From NCBI RefSeq assembly GCF_900109285.1, contig NZ_FNZQ01000006.1:144281-208280 (forward strand): 64,000 nt of DNA, read 5' to 3'. Below the pieces are notes generated by a model, which saw only the letters and a list, made by a program, of their open reading frames with translations, did not search any database and was not told the origin of the DNA. Positions 24,067-32,048 of the stretch are shown here, one piece after another. Every line of letters begins with the position of its first letter. Positions within the stretch are counted from its first letter, which is position 1. The translations under genes were made by a program, and so were the position numbers. Source of the DNA: Jannaschia helgolandensis (lineage in GTDB: Bacteria; Pseudomonadota; Alphaproteobacteria; Rhodobacterales; Rhodobacteraceae).

Positions 24067-24842
24067 GCGACCTCCATCCCTTCGCGCAGGCCTTCGCGGA
24101 CGCGGTGGGCGATGGCGAGGAATTCGGGCGTGTCGCGGATATCGAGGGGTCGGTCGTGGGGCAGGGGGCTGTCGATGATGTCGGTGATGCGGCCGGGGCG
24201 CGGGGACATGACGACGATTTTCGTGCTCAGGTAGACGGCTTCGGGGATCGAGTGGGTGACGAAGAGCGTTGTCTTGTTGGTGCGCTTCCACAGGGCGAGG
24301 AGTTCTTCGTTCAGGCGGTCGCGGACGATTTCATCCAGCGCGCCGAACGGTTCGTCCATCAGCAGGACCTTGGCATCGAAAGCCAGCGCGCGGGCAATCG
24401 AGGCGCGCTGCTGCATCCCGCCCGACAGTTGCCACGGGTATTTGTTGGCAAACTTGTCCAGTTCGACCAGTTCGAGGACATCTTGGGTGCGCTTGGTGCG
24501 GTCCGACTTGGAGTAACCCATGATTTCCAGCGGCAGGGAGATGTTCCTGCCGATGGTCCGCCACGGGTAGAGGCCCGCGGCCTGAAACACGTATCCGTAA
24601 GCGCGCGCTTTCCGTGCCTCGTCGGGGGTCATGCCGTTGACGGTGAGGGTGCCGCCGGTGGGGGTCTCGAGGGCGGCGACGCAGCGCAGGAAGGTCGTCT
24701 TGCCGCAGCCCGAGGGGCCGATGAAGGAGACGAACTCGCCCTCGTTTATGTCCAGCGAGATGTCGGAGAGCGCGTGAACGGGACCGTCGGGGGACGGGAA
24801 GGTGAGGTCCAAACCCGCGGCATTAATCACGTCATCTGGCAT
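24063..24842 (-). CDS. ABC importer ATP-binding protein, SsuB/ThiZ type
   Basis: 259 aa. Walker A GPSGCGKTT, Q-loop VFQAAGLYPW, signature LSGGMQQR, Walker B VLLMDEPFGALDE and H-loop VTHSI are all intact. The class (nitrate/taurine/pyrimidine, SsuB/ThiZ) agrees with the NMT1-like binding protein. The ATG at 24842 has GGAGG about 5 nt upstream; an in-frame ATG 9 codons earlier has none. First gene of the five-gene importer operon. Confidence 0.9.
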   Translation of the reverse strand: MPDDVINAAGLDLTFPSPDGPVHALSDISLDINEGEFVSFIGPSGCGKTTFLRCVAALETPTGGTLTVNGMTPDEARKARAYGYVFQAAGLYPWRTIGRNISLPLEIMGYSKSDRTKRTQDVLELVELDKFANKYPWQLSGGMQQRASIARALAFDAKVLLMDEPFGALDEIVRDRLNEELLALWKRTNKTTLFVTHSIPEAVYLSTKIVVMSPRPGRITDIIDSPLPHDRPLDIRDTPEFLAIAHRVREGLREGMEVA

Positions 24843-25068
24843 CCGGCCTCCATTGACTAAGCCCTGCAACTACAATGGCGATCCCGCCACCACTCGCAAC
24901 CTGAATTGCCAGTAGCTCTTTGGGCCCGCTGAAAGTCATAAAGTCGGCAGGAAGTGCGCATTCACGGTTCAACATTAGGCAGCCGGAACAGGATGATAGG
25001 AAGGAACAGTCTCATTATTTGGGCTGTTCATCTTGCAAATCTCCTGACTGATGCGGCACGGTCCAAAC

Positions 25069-25392
25069 ATGGCAAAGGGAACTTATTTGGGCGGCTCCAC
25101 CATTATAAGGTGCAGACCGGTATTGAGTGGCTTCAAAACTAAGCACGCGTGGTCTCATGATGACGCGGGTCTGAAGAAGAAAGCGCGTCGGAAGAAGAAG
25201 GCCAAGGCGCAGTCTTCTGTGGGGCGAGCCTTTCTTTCCGACGAAGAGAAGGCGCAGACAAAGAACAAGATAAGACAGTCTCGCATGGAATCGCGACGCC
25301 GGACGGCGTCGGCTGAAGCGCGGAAGAACGCACAGTACGAAATGACTCGTGCCAGTTTAAGAGCATGGGCTGCAAAGCTCCGCGAACCCTAA
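25069..25392 (+). CDS. Lysine/arginine-rich protein of unknown function
   Basis: 107 aa from the ATG at 25069 (an alternative ATG lies 6 codons upstream). It opens MAKGTYLGGSTIIRCRP and then has a very basic centre (LKKKARRKKKAKAQ) and a helical C-terminal half with many Arg, Lys and Gln. No family recognised. The stretch 24870-25390 is visibly more AT-rich than its neighbours, and the gene lies opposite in direction to both flanking operons; its stop overlaps the hydA stop. This suggests a recent insertion. DNA- or RNA-binding is plausible from charge only. Confidence 0.55.
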   Translation: MAKGTYLGGSTIIRCRPVLSGFKTKHAWSHDDAGLKKKARRKKKAKAQSSVGRAFLSDEEKAQTKNKIRQSRMESRRRTASAEARKNAQYEMTRASLRAWAAKLREP

Positions 25393-26852
25393 ACCCCCGC
25401 CGGGATGTTCATCGGATCGCGCTCGATCTTGCGCGGCGTGTTCAGCGCCTTCCACTTCGACAGCGCCTTCGACGCGGACGCAAACGGGTTCCGCCGCACG
25501 AATTTCCCCCGTCCCGGCTGCGGTTGCGAGTTCTGGCCGTGGGCCCAGATGACCTCTCCGCGCGACAGGGTGTAGCGGGGGGCGGCGGACAACTCCATGC
25601 CTTCGAAGACATTGTAATCTATGATGCTCTTCTGCGTGGCGACGGACACGGTGCGTTTGATCGACGGGTCCCAGACCACGACGTCGGCGTCACCGCCCAC
25701 GGTCAGCCCGCCCTTCATCGGGTAGATGTTCAGGATCTTGGCGATGTTGGTTGAGGTGGCGGCGACGAATTCTTCGGGCGTCAGGCGGCCGGTGTCGACA
25801 CCCTTGGTCCAGAGCATCGCCATGCGCTCCTCAAGGCCGCCGGTGCCGTTCGGGATGCGGGTGAAATCACCGACGCCCATGCGCTTCTGCTCGTCCGAGA
25901 AGGCGGCGTGGTCGGTGGCGACGACCTGCAACGACCCGGAAGCGAGGCCGGCCCAGAGGCTGTCCTGATGCATCTTGTTGCGGAACGGCGGGGACATGAC
26001 GCGGCGGGCGGCATACTGCCAGTCCTTGTTGAAATACTCGGATTCATCGAGCGTCAGGTGCTGGATCAGCGGTTCGCCATAGACGCGCATGCCTTTCTGG
26101 CGGGCGCGGCGGATGGCTTCATGCGCCTGTTCGCAGGAGACGTGGACGATGTAGAGCGGCGTCCCGGCGGCGTCGGCGATCATGATGGCGCGGTTGGCCG
26201 CTTCGCCTTCCACTTCCGGCGGGCGGGAGTAGGCGTGGCCTTCGGGGCCGGTGATGCCGTCGGCCAGCAGTTGTTCCTGCTTGGCGGCCACGATGTCTCC
26301 GTTCTCGGCATGGACCAGCGGCAGCGCGCCCAGTTCGGCGCAGCGGCGGAAGGAGGCGAACATCTCGTCATCCTCCACCATCAGCGCGCCCTTGTAGGCC
26401 ATGAAGTGCTTGAAGGTGTTGATGCCGCGGTCTTTGACAACGGCTTCCATTTCGCCCCAGATCTTCTCGTTCCAGCCGGTGATCGCCATGTGATAGCTGA
26501 TGTCGGTGCAGATCTGGTCGCGCGATTTGCGGTCCCACTCGTCGATCGCGTTCAGCAGGGAGCCGTCTTCGCCCGGCAGGCAGAAATCGACCAGCATGGT
26601 GGTGCCGCCCGCCGCCGCCGCGAAGGTTCCGGACTCGAAGGTCTCGGCGGCGGTGGTGCCCATGAAGGGCATTTCCAGATGCGTGTGCGGGTCGATGCCG
26701 CCGGGGATGACATAGGCGTCGGAGGCGTCGATGACCTCGTCGCCCGAAAGGTTCTCGCCGATCTGCGCGATCTTTTCGCCCTCGATCAGCACATCGGCCT
26801 TCCATTGCCGGTCGGCGGTGACGATGGTGCCGTTCTTGATGACTTTGGTCAT
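25389..26852 (-). CDS. hydA: Dihydropyrimidinase
   Basis: 487 aa, cytoplasmic zinc enzyme hydrolysing 5,6-dihydrouracil or dihydrothymine to N-carbamoyl-beta-amino acids. Amidohydrolase motifs: DPHTH at 54-58, the lysine that is carboxylated (Lys154 in FMAYKG), PLVHAENGD, YIVHVS and the metal-binding Asp in VATDHAAF. Length and C-terminus (APRYTLSRGEVIW) match bacterial dihydropyrimidinases rather than allantoinases. It follows the polygalactosaminidase-like gene after 10 nt and closes the hyuC-to-hydA operon. Confidence 0.92.
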   Translation of the reverse strand: MTKVIKNGTIVTADRQWKADVLIEGEKIAQIGENLSGDEVIDASDAYVIPGGIDPHTHLEMPFMGTTAAETFESGTFAAAAGGTTMLVDFCLPGEDGSLLNAIDEWDRKSRDQICTDISYHMAITGWNEKIWGEMEAVVKDRGINTFKHFMAYKGALMVEDDEMFASFRRCAELGALPLVHAENGDIVAAKQEQLLADGITGPEGHAYSRPPEVEGEAANRAIMIADAAGTPLYIVHVSCEQAHEAIRRARQKGMRVYGEPLIQHLTLDESEYFNKDWQYAARRVMSPPFRNKMHQDSLWAGLASGSLQVVATDHAAFSDEQKRMGVGDFTRIPNGTGGLEERMAMLWTKGVDTGRLTPEEFVAATSTNIAKILNIYPMKGGLTVGGDADVVVWDPSIKRTVSVATQKSIIDYNVFEGMELSAAPRYTLSRGEVIWAHGQNSQPQPGRGKFVRRNPFASASKALSKWKALNTPRKIERDPMNIPAGV

Positions 26853-26862
26853 GGAAACCTCC

Positions 26863-27639
26863 TCATTCGGGGCAGCCGCGGCGGGTGGCGGTCAGATCCC
26901 GATCCTTGATGATGGTCGACAGGCCGAGGCTTGCAGATTGGGCGCAGACGTCGGCCACGTCCAGCGGACGGTCGGTGTATTCTGCGGCAAAGACCGGCTT
27001 GCCAGCGGCGATGTAGGGCGACATGGCGCTGCACCAGCCGTCCTGTGCGCAGCCTTCGGTGATGGCGAAATCCATATCTGAAATCAGCGCGGGCGTCAGG
27101 CCGGGGGCGTTCTTCTGTCCGATGGCCAGCCCGAGGCGGTGCGCGGTATCGGCCAGCGCGCGAATATAGGCCACGGCGTCGTCTTCGGTCAGCGGGAAGC
27201 CGGAGGCATTGTCGTAGACGTCCATATTGTCCGGCTCCACCCCGTCGAAGCCGAGCGCAGCGCAGCGGGCAATCCGCGCCTGCATGATCGGCACCAGGAT
27301 GTCGAGGCGGCGGATGTCGAGGAACCGCTCGTCCGGCCAATCGCCATAGGTGCGACCGACGACGTCGGGCGGGAAGGCGTCCACATCGTCGCGCCAATCC
27401 TCGAGCGTGCCGACGCTGACGTAGCAGATGGTGGCGATACCGCGCGCCGTCAGCGCCGCGATTTCCGCAGGGTCGTGGTTGTCGGGATCGATGTCCATGA
27501 CTGCCACGTCGCGGGTCATGTCAAAGGGTTCCGTAAGCTGCCAGTCCCAGCTTTGTCCCGCCGTGAACGCCCCGGCCCCGGCGACCGCGACGGCGGGCCA
27601 GACAATCAGCATCAGCACAATTTGGGACAACCCTGGCAT
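26863..27639 (-). CDS. GH114-like (endo-alpha-1,4-polygalactosaminidase family) protein
   Basis: 258 aa with an N-terminal hydrophobic signal (MPGLSQIVLMLIVWPAVAVA), so probably exported. The TIM-barrel GH114 pattern is readable: WDWQLTEPFD, VAVMDIDPDNHDPAEI, ATICYVSVGTLEDWRDD, GDWPDERFLDIR, GFDGVEPDNMDVYDNASGF and AIGQKNAP. The start overlaps the lipoprotein stop (TGATG) and hydA follows after 10 nt. Why a polysaccharide-hydrolase-like protein sits in a pyrimidine operon is unknown; related proteins may act on other N-substituted sugars or nucleoside-like compounds (speculation). Confidence 0.82.
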   Translation of the reverse strand: MPGLSQIVLMLIVWPAVAVAGAGAFTAGQSWDWQLTEPFDMTRDVAVMDIDPDNHDPAEIAALTARGIATICYVSVGTLEDWRDDVDAFPPDVVGRTYGDWPDERFLDIRRLDILVPIMQARIARCAALGFDGVEPDNMDVYDNASGFPLTEDDAVAYIRALADTAHRLGLAIGQKNAPGLTPALISDMDFAITEGCAQDGWCSAMSPYIAAGKPVFAAEYTDRPLDVADVCAQSASLGLSTIIKDRDLTATRRGCPE

Positions 27640-27881
27640 CACAGGCAGTACTGCGTCCCGCGCGGGATCAGCACGGGGTAGATCTGCCCCTGATACTGAT
27701 AGCCGTAGCAATTGTCGGCGACGCGGACGTCCTGCACGGTGACGCCACGCGGCAGAAGGCGGTTGACGGCGAAGGGGACGGGGGCCGTACTGACGCTGTA
27801 TGCCTGGGGGTCGGGGACGGGACCGTTGGCCGTGGGCAGGGCACAGGCGGAGAGGACGAAAAGCGGGAGGAAGCGTATCAT
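27639..27881 (-). CDS. Small lipoprotein, unknown function
   Basis: 80 aa. The N-terminus MIRFLPLFVLSAC is a short lipoprotein signal with lipobox LSAC (Cys13 lipidated). The mature part (about 68 aa) has Tyr/Gln-rich C-terminal DNCYGYQYQGQIYPV and ends in a Cys, so a disulfide Cys-Cys pair is possible. It overlaps neighbours on both sides and is thus co-translated with the membrane protein upstream and the GH114-like protein downstream. No family recognised. Confidence 0.72.
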   Translation of the reverse strand: MIRFLPLFVLSACALPTANGPVPDPQAYSVSTAPVPFAVNRLLPRGVTVQDVRVADNCYGYQYQGQIYPVLIPRGTQYCL

Positions 27882-28078
27882 TTTGAGCGGTCTTTCCTGC
27901 GGGACATGAAGCGAAGGAACAGCACATATAGGGCCGTGGCGATCAGTGTCGTGACCACAGCCGAGCCGAAGGCTCCTGCGGTCACACCTCCCGCACGATA
28001 CGCATCAAAGGCCAGGTTCGCCACGAAGAAGATCAGGGCGAAAATGAGGGCCGAGCGGGTAAGGGATCCGGTTTTCAT
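27878..28078 (-). CDS. Small two-helix membrane protein, unknown function
   Basis: 66 aa with two hydrophobic segments (about residues 9-25 and 37-56) and a basic tail RFMSRRKDRSK. The ATG overlaps the hyuC stop (ATGA), and its stop overlaps the lipoprotein start. Membership in the pyrimidine-degradation operon is secure from this chain of overlaps; function is unknown. Confidence 0.72.
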   Translation of the reverse strand: MKTGSLTRSALIFALIFFVANLAFDAYRAGGVTAGAFGSAVVTTLIATALYVLFLRFMSRRKDRSK

Positions 28079-29334
28079 TCGACAACCTCCGCCGTCTCGA
28101 GCACCGCATGCAACAGGACATCGGCCCCGGCCTGCGCCCACTCCCTGGTGATGTCCTCGGCTTCGTTGTGCGACAGGCCGTCGACGCAGGGGCACATGAT
28201 CATGGCGGTCGGCGTCACGCGGTTGATCCAGCAGGCGTCGTGACCCGCGCCCGAGATGATGTCCATGTGGCTGTATCCCAGACGTTCGGCGGCATTGCGC
28301 ACCGCCGTCACGCAGCCTTCGTCAAAGGTCACCGGGTCAAAGCCGCCGACTTTTTCCAGTTCGACCTCCATTCCCATATCGTCGCAGATTTTGCGGGCCG
28401 CCGCGTCCAGCCGTGTCTCCATATCCTCGATCACCGACAGGTCCGGCGACCGCAGATCGACAGTGAAGACGACCTTGCCGGGAATGACGTTGCGCGAGTT
28501 CGGGTAGACGTCGATGTGACCCGCAGCACCGACGGCATGGGGCGCATGGGACAGCGCAATATCCTCCACTTCCAGCAGGATGCGCGCCATCGCCAGCCCG
28601 GCGTTCTTGCGCATCGGCATGGGGGTCGAGCCGGTATGGCTGTCCTTGCCGTAGATGGTGATCTGCGTCCACGACAGGCCCTGCCCATGCGTGACGACGC
28701 CGATATCCTTGCCCTCGGCTTCCAGAATGGGGCCCTGTTCGATGTGCAGCTCGAAGAAGGCGTGCATCTTCTCGCGACGCGCCCCGACGTCTTCGTCGCC
28801 GCGCCAGCCGATGCGGTCCAATTCGTCGCCGAAGCGTTTGCCTTCGGCGTCGGTCTTGTCTTCGGCCCAGTCTTGCGTGTGGACGCCCGCAAAGACACCG
28901 GAGGCGAGCATTGCGGGCGCAAACCGCGTGCCTTCTTCGTTGGTCCAGTTGGTCGCGACGATGGGATGTTTCGTCTTGATGTCCAGGTCGTTCAGGGTGC
29001 GGATGACCTCCAGCCCGGCCAGCACGCCCAGAACGCCGTCGTATTTGCCGCCCGTGGGCTGCGTGTCCAGATGGCTGCCGACATAGACCGGCAGGGCATC
29101 GGGGTCGGTGCCGGGGCGGGTGGCGAACATGTTGCCGATCTTGTCGACGCCCATGGTGCAGCCCGCCGCATCGCACCACGACTTGAACAGAGCGCGGCCT
29201 TCGGCGTCGGCATCGGTCAGGGTCTGGCGGTTGTTGCCGCCCGCCACGCCGGGGCCGATCTTGGCCATTTCCATCAGGCTGTCCCACAGCCGGTCGGCGT
29301 CGATACGAAGATTCTGTCCTGCGCTGGCTGCCAT
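28075..29334 (-). CDS. hyuC: Beta-ureidopropionase (N-carbamoyl-beta-alanine amidohydrolase, M20 family)
   Basis: 419 aa. Dinuclear zinc residues of the M20 carbamoylase group are present: His88 and Asp90 in GSHLDTQPTGGKYDG, Glu133-Glu134 in TNEEGTRF, ELHIEQGP, and the C-terminal GAGHDA and LSHNEAEDI. The group includes beta-ureidopropionase, N-carbamoyl-L-amino-acid amidohydrolase and allantoate amidohydrolase; the hydA/preTA context favours beta-ureidopropionase, releasing beta-alanine, ammonia and CO2. First gene of its operon, 14 nt downstream of a RutR-type box. Confidence 0.88.
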   Translation of the reverse strand: MAASAGQNLRIDADRLWDSLMEMAKIGPGVAGGNNRQTLTDADAEGRALFKSWCDAAGCTMGVDKIGNMFATRPGTDPDALPVYVGSHLDTQPTGGKYDGVLGVLAGLEVIRTLNDLDIKTKHPIVATNWTNEEGTRFAPAMLASGVFAGVHTQDWAEDKTDAEGKRFGDELDRIGWRGDEDVGARREKMHAFFELHIEQGPILEAEGKDIGVVTHGQGLSWTQITIYGKDSHTGSTPMPMRKNAGLAMARILLEVEDIALSHAPHAVGAAGHIDVYPNSRNVIPGKVVFTVDLRSPDLSVIEDMETRLDAAARKICDDMGMEVELEKVGGFDPVTFDEGCVTAVRNAAERLGYSHMDIISGAGHDACWINRVTPTAMIMCPCVDGLSHNEAEDITREWAQAGADVLLHAVLETAEVVE

Positions 29335-29348
29335 GTGTCCCCCGAGTA

Positions 29349-29366
29349 TTTGACCGTCTGGTCAAA
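29349..29366. promoter_or_regulatory. RutR-type operator
   Basis: The sequence is TTTGACC-GTCT-GGTCAAA, a palindrome with perfect 7-nt arms. The E. coli RutR consensus is TTGACCAnnTGGTCAA; the inner 16 nt match at 13 of 14 defined positions. It lies 14 nt upstream of hyuC and 114 nt upstream of the rutR-like gene, so it can control both. Confidence 0.85.
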
Positions 29367-29480
29367 TGAACGCTATCAGAGGGTCGAATTCAGTCAACCG
29401 GCACGCGGGTCCAGATGCGGCGTTCCGGCACTTGCTCAAATATCCGGCAGTGCTTTTGTCCTGCCGCCCGAGGTCCATGC

Positions 29481-30086
29481 ATGGTGAACGACGACACCCG
29501 TATCCAGCGCGACCGCCGCGCGCGTATCCTGGAGGCCGGGCTGGAGGTGTTTTCTGTCGAAGGCTTTGCCGGCGCCACACTGGACGGGCTGGCGAATGCG
29601 GCCGGGTTGTCGAAGCCGAACCTGCTGTATTACTTTCCGTCGAAGGAAGCGGTTTATCTGGCCCTGCTGGAGCGATTGCTCGACACTTGGCTGGACCCGC
29701 TGCGCGTGCTGGACCCGGATGGCGATCCGGTTGTGGAGTTTCTGGCCTATGTCCGCCGCAAGCTGCACCTGGCACGGGATTATCCGCGCGAAAGCCGCCT
29801 GTTCGCGGGTGAGGTTCTGCGCGGTGCTCCGGTGTTGGCGCCGGAATTGTCGGGTGATCTGCGCAAGCTGGTCGATGCGCAGGCCCGCGTCATTTCGGGT
29901 TGGATGGCGGCGGGACGGATTGCCCCGTCGGAGCCGCACCACCTGATCATGTCGGTCTGGGCGCTGACCCAGCATTATGCCGATTTCGCCGTTCAGGTCA
30001 GCGCCGTTCTGGGCGACACCCGCGACCCGTGGGAGGAGGCCGAGGCCCACCTGACCACGATGTTCACGCGGATGCTGACGGGCTGA
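29481..30086 (+). CDS. rutR: TetR-family pyrimidine regulator, RutR-like
   Basis: 201 aa. From memory it aligns with E. coli RutR throughout: NLLYYFPSKEAVYLALLERL, LARDYPRESRLF, and the C-terminal LIMSVWALTQHYADFAVQVSAV are nearly the same words as in RutR. The helix-turn-helix is at about residues 28-47 (TLDGLANAAGLSKPNLLYYF). RutR binds uracil or thymine, which release it from DNA. The start at 29481 gives the normal length; an ATG 22 codons upstream is in non-conserved sequence. It is divergent from hyuC and convergent with preA, with a RutR box between it and hyuC. Confidence 0.9.
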   Translation: MVNDDTRIQRDRRARILEAGLEVFSVEGFAGATLDGLANAAGLSKPNLLYYFPSKEAVYLALLERLLDTWLDPLRVLDPDGDPVVEFLAYVRRKLHLARDYPRESRLFAGEVLRGAPVLAPELSGDLRKLVDAQARVISGWMAAGRIAPSEPHHLIMSVWALTQHYADFAVQVSAVLGDTRDPWEEAEAHLTTMFTRMLTG

Positions 30087-30089
30087 CGC

Positions 30090-31394
30090 CTATTCCGCCG
30101 CGACCGCGCCCGGATTGTTCGGATGCGTCGTCCAGTCCGCAGGCTCCGCCTTGACGACGATGCCGGTGCGCGGGTCGGTTGTGCCGGGGGCCATTGCCTC
30201 CATGGTGATGCAGTCCTCGACCGGACAGACGTCGACGCACAGGTTGCAGGCCACGCATTCCTCGTCGATCACGGTGAAGGTGCGGTCGGCGGACATGGCG
30301 ATGGCCTGATGCGAGGTATCTTCGCAGGCGGCATAGCAGCGACCGCAGGAGATGCAGGCGTCCTGATCGATCTTGGCTTTGGCGATGTAGTTCAGGTTCA
30401 GGTGCTTCCAGTCGGTGACGTTCGGCACGGCGCGGCCCACGACATCTTCGACAGAAGTATAACCCTTGTCGTCCATCCAGCGCGACAGACCGGACGTCAT
30501 CTCGTCGATGATCTTGAAGCCGTAGGTCATGACCGCCGTGCACACCTGCACGTTGCCCGCGCCGAGCGACAGGAATTCGGCTGCGTCGCGCCATGTGGTC
30601 ACGCCGCCGATGCCGCTGATCGGCATGCCATGGGTGTCCGGGTCGCGGGCGATTTCCGACACCATCGACAGGGCGATGGGTTTGACCGCCGGGCCGCAAT
30701 AGCCGCCGTGGCTGCCCTTGCCGTCGATCGAAGGCTCGGGCGACATCGTGTCCAGATTGACCGAGGTAATGGAATTGATCGTGTTGATGAGCGACACCGC
30801 GTCCGCGCCGCCGCGCCGGGCCGCCGCCGCCGGTTTGCGCACATCGGTGATATTGGGTGTCAGTTTCACGATGACGGGCATGCGCGAGTATTGTTTGCAC
30901 CAGCGGGTCACCATCTCGATATATTCGGGCACCTGGCCGACGGCGGCACCCATGCCCCGTTCGGACATGCCGTGCGGGCAGCCGAAGTTCAGCTCGATCC
31001 CGTCCGCGCCCGTCTCCTCGACGCGCGGCAGGATGGCGCGCCAGGCGTCTTCCTCGCAGGGGACCATGATCGACGCGATCATCGCGCGGTCGGGATAGTC
31101 GCGCTTGACCGCCTTCATCTCACGCAGATTTACCTCCAGCGGGCGGTCGGTGATCAGCTCGATGTTGTTCAGCCCCAGCAACCGCCGATCCGCGCCATAG
31201 ATCGCGCCGTATCGGGGGCCGTTCACGTTCACGACCGGCGGGCCTTCCGCGCCCAGAGTCTTCCAGACGACGCCGCCCCAACCGGCTTTGAACGCCCGGC
31301 GGACGTTGTATTCCTTGTCGGTCGGCGGGGCCGAGGCCAGCCAGAACGGATTAGGCGATTTGATCCCGATGAAGTCGGTTGTCAGGTTGGCCAT
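30090..31394 (-). CDS. preA: NAD-dependent dihydropyrimidine dehydrogenase, subunit PreA
   Basis: 434 aa. An FMN TIM barrel of the dihydroorotate-dehydrogenase type (DFIGIKSPNPFWLASAPPTD; ELNFGCPHGMSERGMGAAVG with the catalytic Cys; GISGIGG-like phosphate site) is followed by two 4Fe-4S ferredoxin motifs (CISCGRCYAAC; CVACNLCVDVCP). With PreT it reversibly reduces uracil and thymine with NADH. The start at 31394 follows GAGGAG; an ATG 17 codons earlier is in weakly conserved sequence. It is last in the preT-unknown-preA operon. Confidence 0.93.
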   Translation of the reverse strand: MANLTTDFIGIKSPNPFWLASAPPTDKEYNVRRAFKAGWGGVVWKTLGAEGPPVVNVNGPRYGAIYGADRRLLGLNNIELITDRPLEVNLREMKAVKRDYPDRAMIASIMVPCEEDAWRAILPRVEETGADGIELNFGCPHGMSERGMGAAVGQVPEYIEMVTRWCKQYSRMPVIVKLTPNITDVRKPAAAARRGGADAVSLINTINSITSVNLDTMSPEPSIDGKGSHGGYCGPAVKPIALSMVSEIARDPDTHGMPISGIGGVTTWRDAAEFLSLGAGNVQVCTAVMTYGFKIIDEMTSGLSRWMDDKGYTSVEDVVGRAVPNVTDWKHLNLNYIAKAKIDQDACISCGRCYAACEDTSHQAIAMSADRTFTVIDEECVACNLCVDVCPVEDCITMEAMAPGTTDPRTGIVVKAEPADWTTHPNNPGAVAAE

Positions 31395-31475
31395 TGGTCT
31401 CTCCTCGGTCTGTTGTCCGGTCGGGGTGGCGTTCAGGTTCGCCATGTCGGTTCGCGCGATCTGGCGCGCGCGCAA

Positions 31476-32048
31476 TCAGGCGTCCTCTGTCTCGGGGTCA
31501 CCCTTTGTCTCCGGCTCGCTCCTGGCGGCTTCAAGCCGGGCGGAGGCGGCGTCGCGGGTGGCCGCGTCGAAATCGTCGGCATGGCGCAGGATAACGGCTT
31601 CGCCTGTCATGTCCGACCAGCCGCGGGCCACCAGTGTATCGAAACTGCCGGTGTCGTCCGTTGCATCGGCGAAGGTTTCCAGTGCTTTCACGGCCCCGGA
31701 TTTTGTCAGCTTGGTGCGTGTCTTGGTCAGGCGGACGGCTTTGCCGCGATCTTCGCGCAAAAGCTGCTCATAGGCGAAGATCGTCTGCCAGAGATCGTAT
31801 TCAGTGCTGCCCGCTTCGGTATCCGAGGCACCCGTCTGCACGTCGGTCTGAACGAGAGCGAGGCGGCGAAAAGCGGCTTCCTGCACGGTATCGACGCCCA
31901 TGCGCTCGGCATTCAGCATAAGATTCCGCAGCTTGTCGGGGTCGTCCATTTCGGCCACGCGGTCGAGCGCGGCGTGATTGCGCTCGGAAATTTCTTTTTC
32001 ACTCAGGGTTTTGGGGGCGGGGGCGTTTTGCGCTTTTGATTTTTTCAT
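31476..32048 (-). CDS. Uncharacterised coupled protein between preT and preA
   Basis: 190 aa, highly charged and mostly helical in appearance, no signal peptide and no cysteines. N-terminus KSKAQNAPAPKTLSEKEI; then LDRVAEMDDPDKLRNLMLNA and a stretch with several Lys/Arg-Thr repeats (RLTKTRTKLTKSG). The start overlaps the preT stop (ATGA), so it is co-translated with it, and preA follows after 81 nt. I recognise no domain. Placement suggests a role in assembly or regulation of the dehydrogenase. Confidence 0.75.
   Translation of the reverse strand: MKKSKAQNAPAPKTLSEKEISERNHAALDRVAEMDDPDKLRNLMLNAERMGVDTVQEAAFRRLALVQTDVQTGASDTEAGSTEYDLWQTIFAYEQLLREDRGKAVRLTKTRTKLTKSGAVKALETFADATDDTGSFDTLVARGWSDMTGEAVILRHADDFDAATRDAASARLEAARSEPETKGDPETEDA

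Noticed and set aside
24848..24878. CCATTG-N17-CAATGG inverted repeat before the pyrimidine importer operon
   Set aside because: Six-nt arms with a long spacer are likely by chance, and it does not match the RutR box.
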